A stretch of 64,000 nucleotides of DNA from Candidatus Avelusimicrobium vaccinum (GTDB lineage Bacteria; Elusimicrobiota; Elusimicrobia; Elusimicrobiales; Elusimicrobiaceae): assembly GCA_902794895.1 (NCBI GenBank), contig CADBIY010000001.1:62001-126000 (forward strand), written 5' to 3'. Below are positions 9,012 to 17,867 of the stretch, piece by piece. Each line of letters starts with the position of its first letter. The first letter of the stretch is position 1. Position numbers and translations under genes: made by a program. The notes under the pieces are model-generated. The model worked only from the letters and a program-made list of their open reading frames with translations, searched no databases and was not told the origin of the DNA.

Positions 9012-9553
9012 ATGAAAAATCAAAATACAGGCAGTTTAGGATTTACACTTATCGAATTATTAGTGGTCGTGTTGATTATCGGTATATTGGCAAGCGTTGC
9101 CTTGCCGCAATATCAAAAAACGGTGAAAAAAGCGCGTGCGGCGGAGGCATGGGCTATCTTAAAGCAGTCAATGATGCATTGGATATTAAAAATATGGAAA
9201 AAGGTACTTCGAACTAGCGGTATCCTTTTGATGAATTAGCCATTACACTTGTCAATGCGAGTGGCGGGAGTGTTACGGGATATTCCTTTCAAGGGAAAGA
9301 TTATACTTATCAAATTGATGCAATTTCCAATTTCGGTTTTGGTGGATTAGTGGCTACCCGGAAATATTCTAATAATGTGCAAGATTGGATGAATCTGAAT
9401 ATAGTAAATGGGAAAAGGTATTGTCTTCCACCTCCTACCTTAGGAAAAAACCATGGTAAAGAAATAGGCTTTTCTAACAAAGCGACAGGCGTTGGTTGTT
9501 CGCTTGGCCAAGGCATTGAGGCAGATTACGCAACACTTTGCTATGTGGAGTAA
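9012..9553 (+). pseudogene. Broken type IV pilin (PilE-like) gene
   Basis: The N-terminus encodes a class III signal and pilin helix ([20 protein letters not shown], then a KKAR motif) nearly identical to the intact pilins at 28878 and 58244. After AEAWAIL the frame shifts: aligned to the intact copy at 58244 (ATACTTAAAGCA), this copy reads ATCTTAAAGCA, one base short. In the restored frame it continues [15 protein letters not shown], then meets TAG at 9216-9218, and resumes [12 protein letters not shown] and so on to a stop at 9553. Two independent lesions argue for a genuine pseudogene rather than one sequencing slip. Unrepaired, it would give a 76-residue product with a scrambled end. Confidence 0.8.
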
Positions 9554-9563
9554 TGTTTTGAAA

Positions 9564-9598
9564 ACAAAAAATCCCGGGCAAATGTCCGGGATTTTTTT
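9564..9598. terminator. Bidirectional terminator
   Basis: AATCCCGGGC/GTCCGGGATT stem with flanking A- and T-tracts between the pilin pseudogene and the convergent peptidase. Confidence 0.8.
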
Positions 9599-9613
9599 GT
9601 GATACAAATTAAT

Positions 9614-10957
9614 TTATTTTTCCTGTAAATTCCACAGGGTAATCAGCCGCATTAACGTGCGGAAAGACGCTTCCATCACATCTACATCCGCATATTCCAG
9701 TTCGCTATGGATGTTGAATTGTCCGGAAAAAATATCCGGCGTTGGAAGTCCGCGTGCGGAAAGTTGGGCCCCGTCCGTCCCACCGCGTGCGGCGGTTAAT
9801 ATAGGGGTAATTTCTTCCTGCTGCATGGCTAAATTCGCCATTTCTATGACCTGCTTGGGCAAAAACGGTTTCATATTTTGGTATTGGTCGGTAAATTTTA
9901 AATCAAACCCGGTCCCTTTATAATTCATGGCTTTGACCGTATTAAATGCATTTTTTACATCATTGACCAGTTCATTCATCTCCGTATCGGTAAAGGCACG
10001 GATAATACCTTTGACTTCTGTACGGTCATTTTGAGTCGTAATGCTGTCTACCAAAATAAATCCTTTGCGCCCGGAAGTAGATTCCGGCCGCTTGTGCCGC
10101 GGAAGTAACGTGTGAAAATCCGAAGCCATTAGCACGTTATCGGCAAAGGGAGAATTGATGGCAGCACCCGGATGAACCGCCCGGTTCCCTTCAAACAGGG
10201 CGGTAAAGGATTTGGCGTTAAACGTTTCGTTGATAATTTCTCCCATATTTCCGCCGTCTACCGTATAGGCATAATCCGCTCCGAAATCCGCCACGTTCAA
10301 GTGGGCAATCCCGCTCCCGATTTCCTCATCCGGAGTGAAAGCAATTTTTATAGTTCCATGTTCAATAGTCGGATGATCGTATAAAAATTGTACGAGGGTC
10401 ATCACAATAGCAAGCCCGGTTTTATCGTCCGCCCCTAATAATGTGCCGCCGGAAGCGGTAATAATATCGTGTCCGCGGGCGCGCAGGAGTTGCGGCGCAT
10501 TGGAAGTGTTAAGCGTCAAGTTTTTCTCGGCATTTATCACAATATCGCCGCCGTTGTATTTTTCGTGTACTTGCGGTTTAACGTTTTTGCCGGATACTTC
10601 CGCCGCCGTATCCAGGTGTGCTAATAAACCGATAACAGGGGTTTTTTTAGTTGTATTGGCAGAAATTTCCGCCGTGACAATGCCTTGTTTGCTGGTAAGC
10701 ACCTTTTTTGCCCCATTCTTTTTGAGTTCTTTGGCTAACTCCTTAGCCAATTTTAATTGACCCGGCGTGCTGGGCGTTGCAGAAGAGGTTTCGCTGGATT
10801 GCGTGTCAAACGTAACATAATGGGTAAAACGGTCGGTTAATTGTTTTTTAATAGATGTTTTATCGTACTGAGAAACTGCTTTCCAATCTTGAGCAAAAAC
10901 CGCTAACGGTAACCCGAGAATTACCGTTAGCGTAGCCAGTAAATGAATCTTTTTCAT
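9614..10957 (-). CDS. Exported PepT-like tripeptidase (M20B)
   Basis: This 447-residue protein carries a signal peptide (MKKIHLLATLTVILGLPLAVFAQ) on an otherwise classic peptidase T body. FDTQSSET near the start, GLLAHLDTAAEVSG with the zinc His and catalytic Asp, LLGADDKTGLA with the bridging Asp, FTPDEEIGSG with the Glu pair and ARGGTDGAQLS with the typical C-terminal signature are all present. It would release N-terminal residues from tripeptides, here apparently in the periplasm. The ATG overlaps the valS stop (TAATG), so it is translationally coupled to a tRNA synthetase gene, an odd partner. Confidence 0.85.
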   Translation of the reverse strand: MKKIHLLATLTVILGLPLAVFAQDWKAVSQYDKTSIKKQLTDRFTHYVTFDTQSSETSSATPSTPGQLKLAKELAKELKKNGAKKVLTSKQGIVTAEISANTTKKTPVIGLLAHLDTAAEVSGKNVKPQVHEKYNGGDIVINAEKNLTLNTSNAPQLLRARGHDIITASGGTLLGADDKTGLAIVMTLVQFLYDHPTIEHGTIKIAFTPDEEIGSGIAHLNVADFGADYAYTVDGGNMGEIINETFNAKSFTALFEGNRAVHPGAAINSPFADNVLMASDFHTLLPRHKRPESTSGRKGFILVDSITTQNDRTEVKGIIRAFTDTEMNELVNDVKNAFNTVKAMNYKGTGFDLKFTDQYQNMKPFLPKQVIEMANLAMQQEEITPILTAARGGTDGAQLSARGLPTPDIFSGQFNIHSELEYADVDVMEASFRTLMRLITLWNLQEK

Positions 10958-13668
10958 TAGGCCAAATCCTCCAACGAAGCCGTGATTTGGGCCACGGCTG
11001 CTTGGGCAGCGGCCAGTTCGTCTTTCGTTTTTTGGATTTGTTCGGCTGGGGCATGTTTGAGGAAATTTTCCTGGCTTAAACGTGCTTGGCGCGAAACAAT
11101 ATTCGCCTTAGCGGCTGCCAAATCTTTTTCCAACCGCTTGCGTTCTTTTTCAAAATCAATCAATCCTGTAAGCGGTACATAGATTGCCGTATTTTCAAAC
11201 ATAGCCGTAGCGGTTTGTTTCGGTTTATCCGCGTTGGCGGTAATGGTTAAATCTTCCACTTTGGCCATGAGTTTAATATACGATTCGTATGCTTTGACAG
11301 TGGCTAATTCTTCTTCCGTTTTAGCCGTAATAACGGCGGCAATTTTTAGACCGGGCGGCACATTGAATTGGGAACGGATGGTGCGGATTTCGCGCGTAAT
11401 TCCCTGTACAATATTCATTTTACGTACCGCTTCTTCGTTACAAAGAGTACGGTCAAATTCCGGATACGGTTGGTTAAGTAAAAACGTTTCGCTAACTCCT
11501 ACATACGGCTTGAGTGAGGCCGCAATTTCTTCCGTCACAAACGGAATGAGCGGATGCAACGCTTTGAGTGTACCATATAAGATATTAACGCACAAAGCCA
11601 TGACGTGTTCTTTCTCATCCGTTTGGAAACGTTGTTTTGCCAGTTCTACATACCAATCGCAGAAGTCGCCCCATAAAAAGTGATAGAGCGTATTAGCGGT
11701 TAGGGCTAAATTGTATTTTTCAATTCCTTCCCGGGCGGTTTTAACGGCATTGGCATAGCGGTCCAAAATCCATTGATCTGCTAGTTCAGTTACTTGTTTT
11801 GGCATGGAAAGCGGACCGTTAATGCCTTCCATATTCATTAAAATAAAGCGCGACGCATTGTAAAGTTTGTTACAAAAATTCCGTGCGCCGGTAATGCTTT
11901 CTTCGGCGTAAGGAATATCTTTGCCGGGTACGGCTTGCATTAATAAGGAGAATCGAACGGCATCGGTGCCGTATTTAGCCGTCATATCTAACGGATCAAT
12001 GACGTTGCCTTTGGATTTACTCATTTTTTGACCGCTTTTATCGCGTACGATTCCGTTTAAGTAAACATCTTTAAACGGTAATTTGCCGGTAAAATCGAGT
12101 CCTGTCATGACCATACGGGCGACCCATAGATATAAAATTTCATATCCGGTAACTAACGTAGAAGTGGGATAAAAATAATTGAGATCTTCCGTTTTTTCCG
12201 GCCATCCAAATACGGAAATCGGCCACAACGAAGAAGAAAACCAGGTATCGAGTACGTCCGGATCTTGCACCAAATCGTGTCCGCCGCAATGGGGGCATTT
12301 TTCCGGTTGATGGTATGAAACAATTGGGGTGGCTCCGTCTTCAAACGACACTTTGGTCAATTGTTCTTTGCCTTGCTGGTCCGTAGCAAAAGTAAGTCCT
12401 TTGGCGCTGCATTGGCGGCAATACCAAACCGGAATACGGTGACCCCACCAAATTTGGCGGGAAATACACCAGTCCTGCAAGTTTTTTAACCAGTTTACAA
12501 ACGGGGTTTTCCAACTGGCCGGGTGAAATTGCAATTCGCCCGATTCTGCTGCCGCAATGGCCGGCGCGGCCAGTTGGTCCATTTTGACGAACCATTGTTC
12601 GCTCATAAACGGTTCAATCGGTTGGTGGCAGCGGTAGCAGGTAGATACATTGTTCATATATTTTTCTTCTTTTACGAGCAGACCGGCACTTTCCAAATCT
12701 TTGACGGTTTCTTTGCGGCAGAGTTCGCGGTCCATACCCAGGTATTTTTCCGGGCAGTTGACCATTTTGCCTTTATCGTTAATAACAGTCATAACCGGTA
12801 AATTGTGGCGTTTGCCGACTTCATAGTCGGTGGCATCATGTGCCGGGGTAATTTTAAGGGCACCGGTTCCAAATTCCATTTCTACGGCTTCATCCGCAAT
12901 AATCGGGATGGCACGATTGGCCAGCGGAATGATGACTTTTTGGCCTACCATATGGGTGTAGCGTTTATCGTTGGGATTGACAGCAATAGCGGCATCGGCA
13001 AAGATCGTTTCGGGGCGGGTAGTGGCAATCACAATGCCTTCCGAACCGTCTTCGCCTTTGTAGCGAAGATGCCATAATTTACCGGCATGTTGTTCGTGTT
13101 CTACTTCAATATCGGAAAGGGCAGTAGAACAGCGCACACACCAGTTGATGAGGCGTTTGCCGCGGTAAATATATTTTTTCTCCCACCATTGGCGGAAGCA
13201 TTCATAAACGGCTTGGGCACGTTTTTCGTCCATGGTAAAGCGAATATCGCTTAAATCCAATGCCCAGCCCATTTTGCGAAATTGATTAAAAATAGCATTG
13301 CCGCATTCGTCATACCAGTTCCAAACGGTTTTTACAAATTCTTCACGTCCTAAATCATGGCGGGATTTATGTTGTTCTTTGGCTAGTTTCTTTTCAATGA
13401 CGTTTTGCGTGGCAATACCGCCATGGTCCGTACCCGGTACCCAAAAGGAATCTTCCCCGAACATGCGGTGGGTGCGGATGAGTACATCTTGCAGGGTATT
13501 ATTTAAAGCATGCCCCATATGAAGCGCGCCCGTAATATTTGGCGGCGGAATAACAATCACGAAAGGTTTTTTGGTTTTATCTGCTTTGGCAGCGAAAAGT
13601 TTAGAATTTTGCCATTTTTCGGCGAGTTTTTGTTCCACTTCTTGCGGTTCGTATGCTTTAGGTAACAT
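10957..13668 (-). CDS. valS: Valyl-tRNA synthetase
   Basis: A 903-residue class Ia synthetase that charges tRNA-Val. The HIGH-type motif is in PPPNITGALHMGHALN near residue 41 and the KMSKS loop in SGQKMSKSKGN. The editing domain (CP1) with TTRPETIFADAAIAV and the DWCISRQIWWGHRIP segment are intact. The C-terminal 80 residues form the usual coiled coil (LIDFEKERKRLEKDL). Length is standard. Start is preceded by GAGGAAG. The gene's stop overlaps the ATG of the exported tripeptidase. Confidence 0.97.
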   Translation of the reverse strand: MLPKAYEPQEVEQKLAEKWQNSKLFAAKADKTKKPFVIVIPPPNITGALHMGHALNNTLQDVLIRTHRMFGEDSFWVPGTDHGGIATQNVIEKKLAKEQHKSRHDLGREEFVKTVWNWYDECGNAIFNQFRKMGWALDLSDIRFTMDEKRAQAVYECFRQWWEKKYIYRGKRLINWCVRCSTALSDIEVEHEQHAGKLWHLRYKGEDGSEGIVIATTRPETIFADAAIAVNPNDKRYTHMVGQKVIIPLANRAIPIIADEAVEMEFGTGALKITPAHDATDYEVGKRHNLPVMTVINDKGKMVNCPEKYLGMDRELCRKETVKDLESAGLLVKEEKYMNNVSTCYRCHQPIEPFMSEQWFVKMDQLAAPAIAAAESGELQFHPASWKTPFVNWLKNLQDWCISRQIWWGHRIPVWYCRQCSAKGLTFATDQQGKEQLTKVSFEDGATPIVSYHQPEKCPHCGGHDLVQDPDVLDTWFSSSLWPISVFGWPEKTEDLNYFYPTSTLVTGYEILYLWVARMVMTGLDFTGKLPFKDVYLNGIVRDKSGQKMSKSKGNVIDPLDMTAKYGTDAVRFSLLMQAVPGKDIPYAEESITGARNFCNKLYNASRFILMNMEGINGPLSMPKQVTELADQWILDRYANAVKTAREGIEKYNLALTANTLYHFLWGDFCDWYVELAKQRFQTDEKEHVMALCVNILYGTLKALHPLIPFVTEEIAASLKPYVGVSETFLLNQPYPEFDRTLCNEEAVRKMNIVQGITREIRTIRSQFNVPPGLKIAAVITAKTEEELATVKAYESYIKLMAKVEDLTITANADKPKQTATAMFENTAIYVPLTGLIDFEKERKRLEKDLAAAKANIVSRQARLSQENFLKHAPAEQIQKTKDELAAAQAAVAQITASLEDLA

Positions 13669-13760
13669 AATTTTCTTCCTCGGTTGTTAAAATTGCGTGA
13701 TGTGACTTCACGCGTAACCTGTTTATATTTTATCAATTTGTTGTGTCGGCGCGCTAATTA

Positions 13761-13769
13761 TGTCAAAAT
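13761..13769 (+). promoter_or_regulatory. Extended -10 box for a leaderless start at 13776
   Basis: TGtCAAAAT (hexamer 13764-13769) stands exactly six bases before ATG at 13776. No ribosome-binding site is seen. The first hexamer base is C rather than T, but the TG extension is kept. Confidence 0.5.
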
Positions 13770-13775
13770 ATATAT

Positions 13776-14486
13776 ATGAAAATAGGAATTATTTGTGCGC
13801 TGCAAAAAGAACAAGCACAACTGTTAGAGCGTTTGCCGAACCCGGAAAAAATCGTTTCCGGCCCGTTTACGTTTTTTGTAAGTAAATTAAACGGAAACGA
13901 ATTGATTTTAACGCAAAGCGGTATTGCCAAAGTAAACGCAGCTGCATGTGCGGTGGAACTAATTAACCGTTTCTCACCGGACGTACTGATTAATTCGGGC
14001 GTGGCCGGCGGGCTGGACCCGAAATTAAACCCGCTGGATGTAGTAGCCGGAGAGGGCTATGTACATCATGATGTGTTTTGCGGCCCCGAAAACGAATGGG
14101 GACAGGTGCAGGGGTTGCCGTCCGTGTTTGAGGGGGATAAAAAGTTGCTAGCTTGTGTGGAAAGGTTGAAAAATGAACGGGTTTTCTCGCGCCCGGTTCA
14201 TACGGGGCTGATTTGCACCGGAGAGCAATTTATTACCGATTCGCACAAATTGCAAGCCATCCGGGAGAATTTTCCGGCCGCCTTGGCGTGCGATATGGAA
14301 TCGGCCGCGTTTGCCCAAGTGTGCCATTTATATAAGGTGCCATTTTTAAGTTTCCGCGTGATTAGTGATGTGGTTGGCAAAGAAACAAATAACGAAGCGC
14401 AATACGATAATTTTTGGGAGACGGTAACCCAAACCGCCTTTGGAAACACCTGGGCGTTTTTGTCCGCTTTAGCGCAAGAGAAATAA
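13776..14486 (+). CDS. mtnN: 5'-methylthioadenosine/S-adenosylhomocysteine nucleosidase
   Basis: A 236-residue purine-nucleosidase-family enzyme (Pfs/MTAN) that splits adenine from SAH and MTA. MKIGIICALQKEQAQL has the catalytic Glu near residue 12; NSGVAGGLDPKL is the ribose/phosphate loop; ACDMESAAFAQVC carries the substrate-binding Met-Glu pair; SDVV contains the catalytic Asp that protonates N7. It is followed after one base by luxS, so the two consecutive steps of SAH detoxification (SAH to S-ribosylhomocysteine to homocysteine plus DPD) are one transcription unit. Confidence 0.95.
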   Translation: MKIGIICALQKEQAQLLERLPNPEKIVSGPFTFFVSKLNGNELILTQSGIAKVNAAACAVELINRFSPDVLINSGVAGGLDPKLNPLDVVAGEGYVHHDVFCGPENEWGQVQGLPSVFEGDKKLLACVERLKNERVFSRPVHTGLICTGEQFITDSHKLQAIRENFPAALACDMESAAFAQVCHLYKVPFLSFRVISDVVGKETNNEAQYDNFWETVTQTAFGNTWAFLSALAQEK

Positions 14487-14487
14487 G

Positions 14488-14979
14488 ATGAACAAAGTAG
14501 CCAGTTTTGAAGTGGACCATACCCAACTGCAACCGGGAGTATATGTTTCCCGCAAAGATGCGGTGGGGAACACGGTAGTAACTACGTTTGACGTGCGCCT
14601 AACGGCCCCTTACCGCGAGGAGCCGCTATCATCTGCGGTCCTGCATACGCTGGAACATTTGGTGGCAGTTTTTTTGCGTGAAAAATCTGATTGGGGTTCC
14701 CGTATTTTATATTGGGGACCGATGGGTTGCCAAACGGGGTTTGATTTGCTCGTAACGGGGGAGACCACCCCGGAACAACTGGCGCCTGTGTTGCGCGAAG
14801 CATTTGAGTTTGTAGTTAATTTTAAAGGGACTATTCCCGGGGCCGAATATGCCTGGCAATGCGGTAATTACCGGTTGCACGATTTAAAAGGCGCCAAAGA
14901 GGCGGCCCGGCGTTTCTTAAAGGTGCTTTTGGCCTGGACCCCGGAAAAAGGGGTCTATCCGTGGCGGCAGGAAAATTAA
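14488..14979 (+). CDS. luxS: S-ribosylhomocysteine lyase (AI-2 synthase)
   Basis: A 163-residue LuxS. The metal site HTLEHL (two His) and the distal Cys in WQCGNYRLH, the catalytic Cys in PMGCQTGF, and the N-terminal SFEVDH segment are all in place. It cleaves S-ribosylhomocysteine to homocysteine and DPD, the precursor of autoinducer-2. It sits one base after mtnN. Whether AI-2 is used as a signal or is only a by-product of the methyl cycle cannot be judged; no Lsr or LuxPQ gene is nearby. Confidence 0.96.
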   Translation: MNKVASFEVDHTQLQPGVYVSRKDAVGNTVVTTFDVRLTAPYREEPLSSAVLHTLEHLVAVFLREKSDWGSRILYWGPMGCQTGFDLLVTGETTPEQLAPVLREAFEFVVNFKGTIPGAEYAWQCGNYRLHDLKGAKEAARRFLKVLLAWTPEKGVYPWRQEN

Positions 14980-15016
14980 CTATTTTTTCCCTGTTTAAGT
15001 AAACTTATTATTTAAC

Positions 15017-15022
15017 TAAAAT
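15017..15022 (+). promoter_or_regulatory. -10 box for a leaderless start at 15029
   Basis: TAAAAT is followed by exactly six bases (AAATAT) and ATG. No Shine-Dalgarno sequence. Confidence 0.5.
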
Positions 15023-15028
15023 AAATAT

Positions 15029-15274
15029 ATGCATGAACCCAACAACCAAGTAATAGAGCCGGAAATTATTGACGAAAACGGTGTGCCCGTTACTGCGGAG
15101 CCGGATCGAGCCCGCCCCCAGGGAGATACGTCGGGTGTGTTGGGGGGGATGGCCGTTTTGGCGGTAGGCTTCGTGATGACGGTTTTAGTGGCGGCTTTTA
15201 CTATTTTCGTTTTATGCCCACTTATGCTTTTAGGGCGGCTTTTCGGTTGGGAAATCAAGCGTTTCCGAAGATAA
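15029..15274 (+). CDS. Small membrane protein of unknown function
   Basis: This 81-residue protein has an acidic, Pro-rich N-terminal 35 residues (EPEIIDENGVPVTAEPDRARP) followed by a long hydrophobic stretch of about 35 residues (one long or two short membrane helices) and a basic end (GWEIKRFRR). The positive C-terminus suggests that end is cytoplasmic. I do not recognise a family. Support for a real gene comes from the leaderless promoter geometry shared with other genes here and from its isolated position before the tRNA-Ser promoter. Confidence 0.55.
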   Translation: MHEPNNQVIEPEIIDENGVPVTAEPDRARPQGDTSGVLGGMAVLAVGFVMTVLVAAFTIFVLCPLMLLGRLFGWEIKRFRR

Positions 15275-15287
15275 TCACGCGAAAATT

Positions 15288-15316
15288 TTGGTTTGTTGGT
15301 TTTAATTTGCTATAAT
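15288..15316 (+). promoter_or_regulatory. Promoter of tRNA-Ser
   Basis: TTGGTT, 17-base spacer, then TATAAT with an upstream TGC extension (15311-15316), about 30 bases before the tRNA. Confidence 0.65.
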
Positions 15317-15346
15317 AAATGAGTCGTAACCGCAGCCCTATTTTTT

Positions 15347-15433
15347 GGAGAGGTGGCCGAGCGGTTTAAGGCACAGTCCTGGAAAGACTGCATACGGGAA
15401 ACCGTATCGAGAGTTCGAATCTCTCCCTCTCCG
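15347..15433 (+). tRNA. tRNA-Ser (GGA anticodon)
   Basis: An 87-nt cloverleaf with a long variable arm, as expected of tRNA-Ser. Acceptor GGAGAGG pairs with CCTCTCC; the anticodon arm is CAGTC-CTGGAAA-GACTG, giving GGA; the variable stem is ATACGG/CCGTAT; the T-arm is GAGAG-TTCGAAT-CTCTC. G is the discriminator and CCA is not encoded. Confidence 0.95.
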
Positions 15434-15442
15434 TATGAATTT

Positions 15443-15470
15443 AAAACACCCCCAGGCGGGTGTTTTTTTT
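15443..15470 (+). terminator. Terminator of tRNA-Ser
   Basis: AAAACACCC/GGGTGTTTT hairpin with a run of eight T, ten bases after the tRNA. Confidence 0.8.
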
Positions 15471-15492
15471 GAGTTTTTTGAAGGAGTGATCT

Positions 15493-16020
15493 ATGATTTC
15501 AAATGAACCGGTTGATGTAAGTAAAGTGGCACAGGCAGAAAGAATCATTATTTCTTTGCAGCAAGAATTAAGTGAACGGATTAAAACACAAGGTTCAGGG
15601 CCTTTTTTGGCAGCGGTATATGATAGACAGGGGCGGTTAATTGCAAAAACAGCCAATTCGGTGCTTAATGAACAATGCAGTAATAATCATGCGGAAATGA
15701 ATGCCATTAAAGCAGCTGAACAAAAATTAGAAACGTTTGATTTGGCACCCCATCACCTAAGGCTATATATCACAGCGGAGCCTTGCATTATGTGCTTGGG
15801 CGGGATTATGTGGTCCGGTATAGAAGCCGTTTATTATGGGGTCCCTTCGAAACGGGTGGAAGAAATTACCGGCTTTGATGAGGGATTTAAACCGGATTGG
15901 TTAAATGAATTTAAAAAGCGCGGGATTACCGTTTATGGCGAAATTGCCGTACCTGAAGGGGAGCGCGTTTTGAAGGAATATGTAGCGTTGGGGAAAAAAG
16001 TATACAAACCCTCGCGCTAA
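15493..16020 (+). CDS. Zinc nucleoside/base deaminase (GuaD/TadA superfamily)
   Basis: A 175-residue cytidine-deaminase-fold enzyme. HAEMNAI (zinc His and catalytic Glu) and PCIMC (two zinc Cys) are intact. The GPFLAAVYDRQG start and the C-terminal GFDEGFKPDWLNEF region resemble guanine deaminases and related nucleoside deaminases more than the tRNA editing enzyme TadA. Probable role: purine or pyrimidine base salvage. Start follows GAAGGAG. It stands alone, between the tRNA-Ser terminator and its own terminator. Confidence 0.75.
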   Translation: MISNEPVDVSKVAQAERIIISLQQELSERIKTQGSGPFLAAVYDRQGRLIAKTANSVLNEQCSNNHAEMNAIKAAEQKLETFDLAPHHLRLYITAEPCIMCLGGIMWSGIEAVYYGVPSKRVEEITGFDEGFKPDWLNEFKKRGITVYGEIAVPEGERVLKEYVALGKKVYKPSR

Positions 16021-16030
16021 ATAATTTTAT

Positions 16031-16057
16031 AAAAACCCCGGTTTAACCGGGGTTTTT
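16031..16057. terminator. Bidirectional terminator
   Basis: AAAAACCCCGG/CCGGGGTTTTT perfect stem between convergent genes. Confidence 0.85.
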
Positions 16058-16066
16058 ATCACTTAA

Positions 16067-17230
16067 TTACATAAATAACAAAAGCAGTAGCAGTCCCAAA
16101 AACACACAGCATAGTAAGAATTTGGAAAGCCCTAAATGGGCCTTGAGCCAATTGTTAAAAGCAGCCGATTCTTTTCCACATAAAGTTAAAATAAATACCA
16201 ACACCAACGGGGCAATAAACATCAGGTTGTAGATGATTAAATAGGCAGCCGCCTTAAAAAAATATTGGTTGGCCTCTTTTAAAATAACGCGTATCGTGGG
16301 CAAATAAACTTGCCCGGTGCAGACGGCTTCCACGCCGGATACTACAAATCCTACCACAAAGGCCGCTATTAATAACCGCCATAACGAATCTTGCTTATCC
16401 TTTAAAAATGTGCGCATCACTTTGTGAATAAAGGACTTTTGGTTTTTAGAAAGTTGCAAGAGCATTTTGTCCGATTTTTTTGTTTTTTGGTAGATGATAA
16501 AGTCATATACACACAAGATAAAAAATACAGCACATAACGCAACAATGCCCCATTGAATAAGAAGGGCCGCATAACGGAAACCTTCCAAGGCATATAGAAC
16601 ATGAAACACGCCTAACCCCATTAAAATATAAGCCAAAAATACAGCAGAACAGTAAGCCGTTCCCACTACCATAATTTCTTTTTTATTGTATTTGTAAGCC
16701 GCTAAAAAGGAAACAAAAAATACAATTACGGCAAACGCGCACGGGTTAATTCCGTCAACCAACCCGGCACCGATAATGGTCCAAAGTGTAATTTGATTGA
16801 AGAACTTTTGTTGGGCGGTCAAATTATGTTCTTCCGAGGGCCCCTGGGGAGGCGATACACGCAATACTTCGTGATTTTCGCGCGCTTGTTGCAAAGCCTT
16901 TTCTAATCCGGTAGCGATTTGAGTGGGATAACCTTGTAAGACGGTATCTCCCACAACCAACAACGGGATACCTTCGGTTTTTGTTTGGTATTTTTGAGTG
17001 ACTTCATGAAACAATAAACTGTCTTCGGATTTAGTAACATCATAGGTAAAAAGAGGAATATCCGGATTGGTGGTGCGAAAGTGTTCAATAAATCCGTCTG
17101 CCTTAAGGTGTTGGCAATGGGGACACCACGGTGCCGTAAACAGCATGGCTTGCGTCTCGTGGGCGGTGGCAGGCAAAATCCAGCCTCCCAGCAAGGCTCC
17201 AACTAATAACAAGAATCGTGCAAATTTCAT
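16067..17230 (-). CDS. Exported thioredoxin domain fused to a CcdA/DsbD-type membrane domain
   Basis: This 387-residue protein has a signal peptide (to ATAHE), a thioredoxin-like domain with APWCPHCQHL near residue 35, then about six membrane helices of the CcdA/DsbD family. The two membrane Cys used for electron transfer are visible in GINPCAFAV and EAVCTGQVY. It should carry reducing power from cytoplasmic thioredoxin across the inner membrane to a periplasmic CxxC domain. Unlike DsbD, the thioredoxin domain is N-terminal, with no second periplasmic domain. Likely clients are disulfide-bearing exported proteins, such as the cysteine-rich pilin at 41207. Start follows AAGGAG. Confidence 0.82.
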   Translation of the reverse strand: MKFARFLLLVGALLGGWILPATAHETQAMLFTAPWCPHCQHLKADGFIEHFRTTNPDIPLFTYDVTKSEDSLLFHEVTQKYQTKTEGIPLLVVGDTVLQGYPTQIATGLEKALQQARENHEVLRVSPPQGPSEEHNLTAQQKFFNQITLWTIIGAGLVDGINPCAFAVIVFFVSFLAAYKYNKKEIMVVGTAYCSAVFLAYILMGLGVFHVLYALEGFRYAALLIQWGIVALCAVFFILCVYDFIIYQKTKKSDKMLLQLSKNQKSFIHKVMRTFLKDKQDSLWRLLIAAFVVGFVVSGVEAVCTGQVYLPTIRVILKEANQYFFKAAAYLIIYNLMFIAPLVLVFILTLCGKESAAFNNWLKAHLGLSKFLLCCVFLGLLLLLLFM

Positions 17231-17326
17231 AAAACTCCTTCATGGTTGTAGAAAAGTATCGGTTCGCAGAAACCGGTACTTCTATTTTACTAAATTAGTA
17301 GTTCTGACGTTTTAAAATGTGCGAGG

Positions 17327-17866
17327 TTAGCACCGGAGGCCCATTTGATAGGCCTGTTCAAAGGCGGGAGTGTCTTTTACTTCCCCTTTTTGCCAGGCAC
17401 CGACCCCATAGATAATGCCTTTTTCGTGGGAATTTTCTAAACAATCTTCTGCAAATCCGCGCAAGGCTTCCAAGGTGCGTGTCATATTCTTTTTACTGGT
17501 ATCTGCGGCTGTTACAATATAGTAGAAATCTTTATCAGTCATTTCCGTATAGCGCGGAACCATGCGGTCAATAAAGGTTTTAAGTTGGCCATCCATGGAA
17601 TAAAAATAGACCGGAGTGGCTAATACGATAATATCCGCTTCTACCATTTTTTTTAGTAGCGGAGCCATATCATCTTTTTGCACGCATTGGTGCGTGTTAT
17701 TGCAAACGCCGCATCCCAGACAATAATTAATTTTATGCTCACGCAAGGAAATTTTTTCTACTCGGTGGCCTGCTTCTTGTGCTCCTTTTTGAAACTGGTC
17801 ACATAACAAATCCGAATTTCCGGCTTTACGAGGACTAGCCGATATAATAAGTACTTTTTTAGACAT
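17327..17866 (-). CDS. NAD(P)H-dependent FMN / iron-sulfur flavoprotein family reductase
   Basis: A 179-residue flavodoxin-fold protein. ISASPRKAGNSDLL is the FMN phosphate loop; YCLGCGVCNNTHQC is a cysteine cluster typical of the iron-sulfur flavoprotein subgroup; ATPVYFYSMDGQLKTFIDR is the second flavin segment. The gene follows the MerR regulator by one base, so it is the regulator's partner and probable target, in line with flavin reductases controlled by electrophile- or redox-sensing MerR proteins of the AdhR/NmlR type. Confidence 0.8.
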   Translation of the reverse strand: MSKKVLIISASPRKAGNSDLLCDQFQKGAQEAGHRVEKISLREHKINYCLGCGVCNNTHQCVQKDDMAPLLKKMVEADIIVLATPVYFYSMDGQLKTFIDRMVPRYTEMTDKDFYYIVTAADTSKKNMTRTLEALRGFAEDCLENSHEKGIIYGVGAWQKGEVKDTPAFEQAYQMGLRC

Positions 17867-17867
17867 A

